From positions 13,122,563 to 13,186,562 of the forward strand of contig OX246746.1 of the NCBI GenBank assembly GCA_945910005.1: a stretch of 64,000 nucleotides of DNA. Reading direction: 5' to 3'. Positions 60,801-64,000 of the stretch are shown in pieces. Under the pieces are notes generated by a model. That model ran no database searches and was not told the origin of the DNA. It was given only the letters and a program-made list of their open reading frames with translations. Within the stretch, counting starts at the first letter, position 1. Every line of letters begins with the position of its first letter. This DNA comes from Isoperla grammatica (Eukaryota > Arthropoda > Insecta > Plecoptera > Perlodidae). The translations under genes and the position numbers were made by a program.

Positions 60801-62263
60801 GTTACCCGAGGAGGTTGTTGAGCGTGAATCAGTATGCCTAAGGGAATTTAGAAATAGAATGAGGGATATTAAGTGATAAGGGTGGGTGGGTGGGGGGGGG
60901 GGGGAGATTTGGACAGGTTGCCACCTGGCAATTATGGCCCATTTGCAGCCTTAAAGTGTTAATCTAATCTAATCTAATCTAATCTTATCTAATCTAATCT
61001 AATAAGTCACTTGCTTGTTATATTAATGTATTCCTACCTATCAGGATACATAATCAAAACAATAAAAATTGTACAGTACAAAATACATATTTTTCATTTG
61101 AAAGCCACCTGCTTTGATTTATATTTTTATTGGGTCGTCCATCATACCAACCCAGTTGAAAGGAGTGCGGCCCTATACGAAACACTCCTGCCAACCCCCC
61201 AAGTAGCAAATTTAGCGGAGGAATGTGGAACTACCATGAAAACCCCGTTGATAGGAGTAGCCCCTACTACGGTCCAACACTCCTGCCAACCCCCTTTGGA
61301 AATCAGCTGTTTCAACACATGGGTAAGGAATGTGACAGTTTGACAACCCCCATTGGTAGCAGTGCGCCCTACTACAGAAGACTGCTGCCAACCCCGGTTG
61401 GAAATTAGCTTTTTCAACACGTGGGTAAGGATGTGACAGCTTGGCAACCTTCGTTAGTAGGAGGGAGTTGGCAGCAGTGTTCTGTAGTAGGGCGCACCGC
61501 GCACTCCTACCAACGGGGGTTGTCGAGCTGTCACATTCCTTAGGTATGTGTTAAAACAGCTGATTTCCAAGGGGGGTTGGCAGCAGTGTTTTGTATACAG
61601 CCACACTCCTTCCAACTGGGTTGGTAGGTGACACAGCCTTTTTATTGTAGGCTAAAGAAGTTGATAATGTTTACATTTTCAATTTAAAATAAAATGTGAT
61701 AGTAGCTAATAAAAACGTATTAAATAAGTTAATAAAATGTAAGTTAAAATAAAAATTGAAAACTCACTAAAATTACTTTTCGGGAGCGTCAAACTGCTCC
61801 CATCACTCAGGTGGGGCAAACTGTGAAACGTCCTGGTTTTTAACAAGTTATTTATTTTGTTTTTAAATTTAAATTTATTGACCTACTGTAGGCCTAGTGG
61901 AAATAGTTATGTTCTTATACGTGTGTATGTATTATTTACTTGATAATAAACAACAACAAAATAAAATAAAACATTATGAACATAGGCTACAAGTAGCATA
62001 ATGTAAAATGGTCTACTTAACTAATAGGTTCAATTTAATGAGGAAAATGAATGGGAACCAATATGTAAAAACATGTTTAGAAGATATATTCAAAGAATAT
62101 GTTATTGACATCATGTTTTACTTTAGATTTAGTTAAAAATGCTTACCTTCACGAACGTTTCCACAGCTCCTTTGGCAACATCCAACAAGGTAGGCCGTCC
62201 TCCTAAATAGCATCTTGCGTTCATTGACGCAGACGTGTCAATGAGAAACACGATTATCGTCAT
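27692..62263 (-). CDS. INTS6: Integrator complex subunit 6 (complete spliced coding sequence)
   Basis: INTS6 belongs to the nuclear Integrator complex that cleaves snRNA and other nascent RNA polymerase II transcripts; it helps recruit the PP2A phosphatase module. Thirteen exons joined at GT-AG sites give 1,070 codons with every phase matching: 62147-62263, 60466-60543, 47881-48120, 46373-46679, 45550-45743, 44636-44854, 44251-44397, 40118-40463, 39160-39348, 38553-38689, 31979-32212, 29822-30632 and 27692-27885. Residues 1 to about 245 form a von Willebrand A domain with an intact MIDAS motif DTSAS (D9, S11, S13). The middle carries the family signatures LPFDKYELEPSPLTQ, GHPFGYLKAS and VNLFVMPYNYPVLLPLLD. 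The C-terminus (about 1000-1070) is the conserved KPGR/LKTLKGNL helical domain. Human INTS6 is 887 residues; the extra length is mainly in exon 12, which has a KKEVP repeat. Introns range from about 0.24 to 12.3 kb and are full of mobile elements. Confidence 0.97.
28061..29437. mobile_element. hAT-type element with TTCGA-repeat ends
   Basis: The 1,377 bp element begins TAGGGTAGTGCGAAC and ends GTTCGCACAACCCTA. It is flanked by a perfect 8 bp duplication GATATAGG (28053-28060 and 29438-29445). Both ends are packed with TTCGA/TCGAA motifs. It carries a nested PIF-like element (28806-28945) and a segment at about 28526-28650 that also occurs inverted at 26769-26884. No transposase frame is seen. 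Confidence 0.92.
28806..28945 (+). mobile_element. PIF/Harbinger-like MITE, copy 1
   Basis: This 140 bp element lies between TTA trinucleotides (28803-28805 and 28946-28948). Its termini GGGCTGATCTTAC and GTAAGACTGGACC are inverted relative to each other. It is nested inside the hAT element. A second copy in opposite orientation is at 29462-29608. Confidence 0.75.
29462..29608 (-). mobile_element. PIF/Harbinger-like MITE, copy 2
   Basis: This 147 bp element is the reverse complement of copy 1 with few differences. It lies between TAA trinucleotides (29459-29461 and 29609-29611) and just outside the right end of the hAT element, so the two MITE insertions are independent. Confidence 0.75.
29822..30632 (-). 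CDS. INTS6: INTS6 coding exon 12 with KKEVP repeat
   Basis: 811 nt, entering in phase 0 and leaving in phase 1. It encodes a long acidic and lysine-rich, probably disordered region and ends MEVRKPGR, which joins the conserved C-terminal domain. In the middle (about residues 878-937) are twelve lysine-rich pentapeptide units of the KKEVP type. The exon starts at the acceptor GGTGGTAG before 30632. It is much longer than the corresponding human region. Confidence 0.93.
30030..30209 (-). repeat. 15 bp coding minisatellite in INTS6 exon 12
   Basis: Twelve 15 bp units encode KKEVP or a close variant (KKDVP, KKEVS, KKEI). Synonymous third-position changes between units show it is not a very recent slippage product. 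The unit length is a multiple of three, so copy-number change keeps the frame. Confidence 0.95.
31196..31896. mobile_element. hAT-type element with ATCGATATCG-repeat ends
   Basis: The 701 bp element begins TAGGGCTGCACAACG and ends CGTTGGGCAGCCCTA. The 8 bp flanks are GATATAAG (31188-31195) and GATATTAG (31897-31904), one mismatch. Both ends are built of ATCGATATCG-type palindromic repeats around a GC-rich core at 31490-31620. It ends 82 bp from the exon 11 donor. Confidence 0.88.
31979..32212 (-). CDS. INTS6: INTS6 coding exon 11
   Basis: 234 nt, residues 659-736, phase 0 at both ends. It begins RMMVDEADIDLVAGG, corresponding to the MMIDEADEFVAG block of vertebrate INTS6, then a basic, disordered stretch rich in K, R, P and S. 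Its acceptor and first 27 coding bases are the innermost unit of a nine-copy 55 bp array extending into intron 10. Confidence 0.95.
32186..32680 (-). repeat. Nine-copy 55 bp tandem array containing the INTS6 exon 11 splice acceptor
   Basis: Units start at 32186, 32241, 32296, 32351, 32406, 32461, 32516, 32571 and 32626, all exactly 55 bp apart. On the minus strand each unit has TGACTGTTACAG or TGACTGTTTCAG followed by the first 27 coding bases of exon 11. Only the unit nearest the gene body (32186-32240) is followed by the rest of the exon. The two outermost units carry most of the substitutions. There are no spacers, so it is not a CRISPR array. Confidence 0.97.
33487..33528 (-). CDS. Candidate alternative INTS6 exon in intron 10
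   Basis: On the minus strand ATG at 33516-33514 sits in a strong Kozak context (GCCATGG) and opens a ten-codon frame MDQKEPNTEA. The frame ends at a possible donor GCG|GTAACA in phase 0, compatible with exon 11. Read instead as an internal cassette from the CAG before 33528, it is 42 nt and also phase 0. CCAAT and E-box motifs lie upstream. It is a prediction from sequence alone; neither alternative is proved. Confidence 0.35.
33640..33690 (-). promoter_or_regulatory. Candidate internal INTS6 promoter (CCAAT plus E-box)
   Basis: CACGTG (33651-33656) and ATTGG (33675-33679, CCAAT on the minus strand) start 24 bp apart. The E-box lies 135 bp upstream of the candidate ATG at 33516. The main INTS6 promoter has the same two motifs with the same 24 bp offset, 133 bp from its ATG. 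Confidence 0.35.
34166..35115. mobile_element. hAT-type element with GGAAATTTTCC-like ends
   Basis: The 950 bp element begins TAGAGATG and ends CATCCCTA. It is flanked by a perfect 8 bp duplication GACATAGC (34158-34165 and 35116-35123). TCGGAAA and GGAAATATTTCC-type motifs recur close to both ends. The interior is AT-rich with no recognised frame. Confidence 0.88.
35282..36953. mobile_element. Foldback element interrupted by a second element
   Basis: The right arm (36763-36953) is the inverted copy of the left arm, which is split in two (35282-35361 and 36325-36443). Removing the insert at 35362-36324 restores a continuous left arm of about 190 bp. The loop (36444-36762) contains smaller palindromes built on TTACCCCTTCTTCAA. 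No transposase frame is seen. Confidence 0.8.
35362..36324. mobile_element. Insert with CAGTGTGTTCG inverted termini
   Basis: The 963 bp insert begins CAGTGTGTTCG and ends CGAACACACTG, perfect 11 bp inverted termini. Near both ends are related blocks containing ACTTTACGAACAC and CTCAACC. A clean target duplication is not evident, so the superfamily is uncertain; the CAGTG start would fit hAT. Confidence 0.72.
37717..37853. repeat. 79 bp tandem duplication holding an empty insertion site
   Basis: Units starting CAAAATTGAAATAAATCCAC occur at 37717 and 37796. Unit 1 continues through AACTATGTGGTAGGTA. Unit 2 reads AACTA, then the 668 bp element, then TATGTGGTAGGTA from 38522, so unit 1 preserves the unoccupied site. 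Confidence 0.9.
37854..38521. mobile_element. TA-targeting non-autonomous element (Tc1/mariner-pogo type)
   Basis: The 668 bp element begins with CCGTATTTACACGCATA, present as a perfect 17 bp inverted repeat at the other end, and is flanked by TA on both sides. It contains a C16 tract at 38098-38113 and no transposase. Its right end is 31 bp from the INTS6 exon 10 donor. Confidence 0.9.
38553..38689 (-). CDS. INTS6: INTS6 coding exon 10
   Basis: 137 nt, entering in phase 1 and leaving in phase 0. It encodes MGNYQEYLKRMPMPLREIE and FGNPFKIDK, diagnostic for INTS6. The donor AAG|GTAAAC lies only 31 bp from the end of a pogo-like element inserted in the following intron. Confidence 0.96.
39160..39348 (-). 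CDS. INTS6: INTS6 coding exon 9
   Basis: 189 nt, phase 1 to phase 1. It encodes FGGFVVGIPQ and NPGDIPRNQLVDQYNLLRDR, matching the FQVALLNKD and IPRRNLLDHL region of vertebrate INTS6. The donor is AACG|GTAATT. Confidence 0.94.
40118..40463 (-). CDS. INTS6: INTS6 coding exon 8
   Basis: 346 nt, entering in phase 0 and leaving in phase 1. It encodes LRTMPPYYAGPLKRALIRM, DAMESSLSYSVLNYLKRLK and the segment ending ELVSHPLLQ. The stretch of about 20 residues before LPRSPL is poorly conserved. Confidence 0.95.
42345..42485 (-). mobile_element. tRNA-derived SINE head, degenerate
   Basis: On the minus strand, GTGGCACAGATCTC (A-box-like) is followed by CTCTGATTCTGTAGG and AGCTCGATTCCCGC (B-box-like). 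This resembles the heads of the SINEs at 59.3 and 63.6 kb. The tail is not clearly defined. Confidence 0.5.
42599..43724. mobile_element. Tigger/pogo-like non-autonomous element
   Basis: The 1,126 bp element begins CAGTAAAACCCC and ends GGGGTTTTACTG with TA on both sides, the termini of pogo/Tigger elements. ATCGTTTTC and CCCGCAT motifs recur near the ends. It contains a C18 tract (42923-42940) but no DDE transposase frame. Confidence 0.88.
44251..44397 (-). CDS. INTS6: INTS6 coding exon 7
   Basis: 147 nt, residues 386-434, phase 0 at both ends. It encodes SEVGHPFGYLKAS and VNLFVMPYNYPVLLPLLDEL, nearly invariant in the family. Confidence 0.97.
44636..44854 (-). CDS. INTS6: INTS6 coding exon 6
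   Basis: 219 nt, residues 313-385, phase 0 at both ends. It encodes GYWPIPENFWPDLNSASLPP, EPMVIENLPFDKYELEPSPL and CWQ at the junction. The donor is CAG|GTGGGT. Confidence 0.97.
45550..45743 (-). CDS. INTS6: INTS6 coding exon 5
   Basis: 194 nt, entering in phase 1 and leaving in phase 0. It begins with a variable acidic and serine-rich stretch, longer than the vertebrate equivalent, and ends with WHNCRRLIYV, the conserved entry to the beta-barrel-like region. Confidence 0.93.
46373..46679 (-). CDS. INTS6: INTS6 coding exon 4
   Basis: 307 nt, entering in phase 0 and leaving in phase 1. It encodes PGSELTREPFRWDQRLFSLV, then MCEVTGGRSY and SLVQKVQSGVVINFEKIGP. These complete the von Willebrand A fold and the linker that follows it. 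Confidence 0.97.
46680..47880. other. INTS6 intron 3, no feature recognised
   Basis: I see no coding sequence, transposon ends or SINE boxes here. The small open frames lack homology I can recognise and are not flanked by convincing splice sites. Confidence 0.5.
47881..48120 (-). CDS. INTS6: INTS6 coding exon 3
   Basis: 240 nt, residues 66-145, phase 0 at both ends. It encodes FMNELKNLRSDGLTTMG, the threonine-bearing MIDAS loop, and the FFLEPSVIVVITDGGKLTS strand with the third MIDAS aspartate. The donor is GAT|GTAAGC. Confidence 0.97.
48121..51670. other. Left part of INTS6 intron 2, mostly unannotatable
   Basis: This holds a 63 bp tandem duplication (starting TATAGTTTCCAG at 49382 and 49445) and a 19-base G tract at 50256-50274. 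A 109-codon minus-strand frame at 50624-50953 has no recognisable domain and I do not call it a gene. Confidence 0.5.
51679..53173. mobile_element. hAT-type element with nested LINE end
   Basis: The 1,495 bp element begins TAGGGTGCCCAGA and ends TCTGGGCACCCTA. It is flanked by a perfect 8 bp duplication GTTTCAAG (51671-51678 and 53174-53181). A LINE 3' end is nested near its left end. It also contains a G21 tract (52651-52671) and a C17 tract (53070-53086). No transposase frame is seen. Confidence 0.9.
51715..52145 (-). mobile_element. 3' end of a non-LTR retrotransposon (LINE)
   Basis: On the minus strand a 95-codon frame (52138-51854) encodes LGWESLEERRRSDR and then FVERTVREWNEL, typical of the end of LINE reverse transcriptase proteins. 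It is followed by a short 3' UTR and a TAATC-repeat tail at 51715-51747. The 5' part is missing, as usual for target-primed insertion. Confidence 0.85.
53453..53893. mobile_element. MITE with CAGGGG(G/C)GGACTGG ends, copy 1
   Basis: The 441 bp element begins CAGGGGGGGACTGG and ends CCAGTCCGCGCTTG, inverted termini with three mismatches. Its right end is followed by GCAATTCC and the satellite array. A second copy with only the left 290 bp starts at 55455. Confidence 0.75.
53894..55454. repeat. Satellite-like tandem array, 182 and 212 bp units
   Basis: Eight units are marked by CCCATTGTAAG at 53911, 54100, 54282, 54464, 54678, 54860, 55072 and 55282. Spacings are 189, 182, 182, 214, 182, 212 and 210 bp. 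The longer units contain an extra copy of a roughly 30 bp block with GTTTTGGAGATTACGCAATT. A repeated 62-codon minus-strand frame inside the units is a by-product of the repeat. Confidence 0.95.
55455..55745. mobile_element. MITE with CAGGGGCGGACTGG end, copy 2, right end missing
   Basis: About 290 bp match copy 1 (53453 onward), starting CAGGGGCGGACTGGC and diverging after AAAATAATACTTAT. The left end is preceded by GCAATTCC, the same 8-mer that follows the right end of copy 1. Confidence 0.8.
55878..58776. mobile_element. Large foldback DNA element with arms of about 980 bp
   Basis: The 2.9 kb element begins GGGTCATTCCATG and ends CATGGAATGACCC, with GATG directly outside both ends (55874-55877 and 58777-58780), a possible 4 bp target duplication. 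The left arm (55878 to about 56865) and right arm (about 57798-58776) are inverted copies of high similarity. The loop of about 930 bp consists of degenerate repeats of roughly 130 bp, each with GATGTGAAAATTGG and GGGGGTGAATTTTT-like motifs. No transposase is seen. Confidence 0.9.
59255..59492 (+). mobile_element. tRNA-derived SINE
   Basis: The head has TCTAATTCGGGAG and a B-box-like CTGGTTTGATTCCAGCC at about 59301-59317. The tail GTGCACCCTACAGCAGGGAT matches the 22.8 kb SINE. The A box is degenerate. Confidence 0.75.
59557..59742. mobile_element. Short Tigger/pogo-like MITE
   Basis: The 186 bp element begins CAGTAATCCTCCTTTAATTC and ends GAATTAAGGAGGAACTACTG, imperfect inverted repeats with TA on both sides. 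TTTGAATTA motifs recur through it. Confidence 0.85.
60466..60543 (-). CDS. INTS6: INTS6 coding exon 2
   Basis: 78 nt, phase 0 at both ends, residues 40-65. It encodes SPESRGDRYMLLSFEDPP, strongly conserved in INTS6. It is too short to stand out as an open frame and was found by homology plus splice sites (TTTCTAG acceptor, AAG|GTAAGA donor). Confidence 0.96.
60725..61005 (+). mobile_element. 3' end of a non-LTR retrotransposon (LINE), same family as 51.7 kb
   Basis: The plus-strand frame from 60725 encodes VVRSDLGRFGFVEGTV and VWNELPEEVVE, stops at TGA near 60872, and is followed by a G-rich 3' UTR and a TAATC-repeat tail (about 60960-61003). The tail sequence and C-terminal peptide match the copy at 51.7-52.1 kb. 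Confidence 0.85.
61145..61626. repeat. 482 bp palindrome made of tandem units of about 120 bp
   Basis: It begins TACCAACCC and ends GGGTTGGTA. Each half consists of repeated units with GGAGTGCGCCCTACTACAG, CTGCTGCCAACCCC and GAAATCAGCTGTTT-like blocks, inverted in the right half. It lies in INTS6 intron 1. No target duplication or coding frame is recognised. Confidence 0.82.
62147..62263 (-). CDS. INTS6: INTS6 coding exon 1
   Basis: 117 nt coding for residues 1-39. The ATG at 62263-62261 follows GACAAA. It contains the first beta strand and MIDAS loop (VFLIDTSASMN) and ends VETFVK. The donor is AAG|GTAAGC. Confidence 0.97.
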
Positions 62264-62440
62264 TTTGTCACTTATTATGTTATTACACTTCACGGATCAT
62301 TACCCGCTAAAAAAATTATTCAAATACATCTGTGTCTAACAGAAGACTGTCGACACGAAACTCGCGAAGGCGACTGAATTGTTGGCCTAGGTTCCCACGT
62401 GATTGTCACTTCTGCTCCCATTGGTCGATTCTACAGCTCA
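62264..62440 (-). promoter_or_regulatory. INTS6 5' UTR and promoter
   Basis: Immediately upstream of the INTS6 ATG on the minus strand there is an E-box CACGTG (62396-62401) and, 24 bp further, CCAAT (ATTGG on the plus strand at 62420-62424). No TATA box is evident. Start site inferred from position only. Confidence 0.5.
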
Positions 62441-63519
62441 ACAACACAAAGGGCTACCGATGCACGCAGTCTTATTTTACGTGTTTATTTCTTTCGTGGA
62501 TAAACCAATGTCTATACATATTAATAAATTGATCTAAAACACATGTACGCTGAATTAGTATCTCATGGTAAACAAGGCCTTGTTAAGTTGCAAGCATTAA
62601 CTTGCATCTAAACGAGGCTATGCATATGTCGTCTGCCGTTGTCTAAATACCCGCACCCCCTGTCAGGAGGCTAGCGACTTGCATAGGCCTAGAAAATGTC
62701 ACTGACGAATGCAGTTCCTGTTTTATTTGGAAATAATTCCCGTGTTTATGAATATTCCCAATCTACACTAAAATGTTTTATAGCACAGAGACACTTATTA
62801 ATAGAAACAAACATGTCAAAAAATATGGCCTACGCCTGGCCACACAACTTACAAGTAATGATTTTGAAGTATTTTCCAGCGGAGTGTGGCCACGGATCCA
62901 TGTTTTATTGTGACGTCGCATCCCCCACCACTTGAAACTAGCTCTCTTCAGGGGAGTTGTTTATTGTAGATGTGTGATTATAGCATCTTCTTTGCGGTGC
63001 TACGCGCGAAATTTGAAAATGGTGTATCCTGTGCAAATATGAATTGTTATTCAGAATTCAGATAAATACATGACAAATATCGGGAATACTAAATTGTGTT
63101 CAAATCCCGTACATGTATGAATATCCATTATCCAGTAGAATTGCCAATTTGTCAAGTATGGAGTTCAGATTATGTTTCATTACTTTCATGCCATTTAGGA
63201 ATTTTGTAAAATGAAATGGAATTGCGTATATGGAAGAAATAATCGGTAACCTATAACTACAAATATTTTACAGGCAAGCTATACGAATTATAGCATAACC
63301 CAGTTTTACTCTTGTTTGCTTTTCTACCCCATAAATTGATAAGTTTACTTTACTACTTTACAAGTTTTATGGCGCGTATATTCTGCCGGAAGGACTCGGC
63401 GTGGGAATCATAACCAACCCGTCCAACTTTCAAAGATCTCAGCTAAAACAATGAAACCAATTTTTAAATAGTTATCACTTTTCTTAGTAAACCTGCTCTG
63501 TGAAATGTCATGCTCCTCT
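62441..63519. other. Upstream flank of INTS6, no gene recognised
   Basis: AT-rich sequence with short open frames only (the longest is 79 codons at 62696-62935). I see no domain, splice structure or transposon ends in it. Confidence 0.45.
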
Positions 63520-63715
63520 TCATCCGGCTAAGTATTCGGAATAGTTGCGAAGGAATTTACAAGGGCTGTTAGTATGAATTAACCTTGGGACTGAGGAAAT
63601 CTTCGGGAAACCCCACAGTATAATTGCTAGTAGTGGGTATCGAACCAGCGGCTCCCGAATTAGACCCCCGTTTGTTAGCACTTCTACCGAGCCATCTGCA
63701 TCGGTTACACTGAAA
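63520..63715 (-). mobile_element. tRNA-derived SINE with good A and B boxes
   Basis: On the minus strand GATGGCTCGGTAGAAGTGC (A box, about 63680-63698) is followed by TCTAATTCGGGAGCCGCTGG and the B box GGTTCGATACC (63636-63646), an RNA polymerase III internal promoter layout. The non-tRNA body follows towards lower coordinates. The head shares TCTAATTCGGGAG with the SINE at 59.3 kb. Confidence 0.8.
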
Positions 63716-64000
63716 TGAACGTCCAAACCGTGAAAAACGATCCTATTATTGAGATAAAGTAAATTAAATACAGATATGTATTTATACTATTGTTTCGTGA
63801 CGTTATTCTCTGTAAGCGACAGATTCATTTAATTTGTAACCATTCGAGCATTCTCTCCGATTGTATGACATTGTCCTACTCTGAAACGTGTTTAGAGTTG
63901 GTGGCGTTCAAAACGTAAAAAAATCAGGGCAGAAGGGGCTTTCCATCCAAAACTTATGAAGCAGGTTGTAATATATTCAATCCCTGGCCCATTGTGAATT

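Overview
This is a 64 kb piece of an animal nuclear genome. It holds widely spaced spliced genes with GT-AG introns and almost 30 recognisable repeat copies. Many introns carry the palindrome TAGGCCTA. The species cannot be read from the sequence; an invertebrate, perhaps a marine deuterostome such as an echinoderm, is my low-confidence guess. There are no rRNA genes, free-standing tRNA genes, bacterial operons or CRISPR arrays.

Two host genes lie in tandem on the minus strand. CUL4 (5.6-14.4 kb) is the cullin scaffold of the DDB1-type ubiquitin ligases. Nine exons coding for 558 residues are present, and its 3' exons lie beyond base 1. INTS6 (27.7-62.3 kb) is the von Willebrand A subunit of the Integrator complex. 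It is complete: 13 coding exons, every splice phase consistent, 1,070 codons. The two proteins act in different nuclear processes, and nothing here suggests a functional link beyond adjacency.

Layout: 1-4.2 kb, the 3' part of a Ty3/Gypsy retrotransposon with an open gag-pol frame, antisense inside a CUL4 intron. 4.3-4.9 kb, a small hAT element. 5.6-14.4 kb, CUL4. 14.4-27.7 kb, no recognised gene. 27.7-62.3 kb, INTS6, whose introns hold hAT-type, pogo/Tigger-like and PIF-like miniature elements, tRNA-derived SINEs, LINE 3' ends, a 2.9 kb foldback element and an array of 182/212 bp repeats. 62.3-64 kb, the INTS6 promoter and a further SINE.

Four points deserve attention. First, the 3' splice site and first 27 coding bases of INTS6 exon 11 are repeated nine times as a 55 bp tandem array. 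Second, intron 10 holds a candidate internal promoter and phase-compatible mini-exon whose E-box/CCAAT spacing equals that of the main INTS6 promoter. Third, eight hAT-like elements with 8 bp target duplications have different short motifs repeated near their ends. Fourth, a fragment of INTS6 exon 12 sits downstream of the gene, next to a segment also present inside one of the hAT elements. All alignments were made by eye, so repeat boundaries may be off by a few bases.
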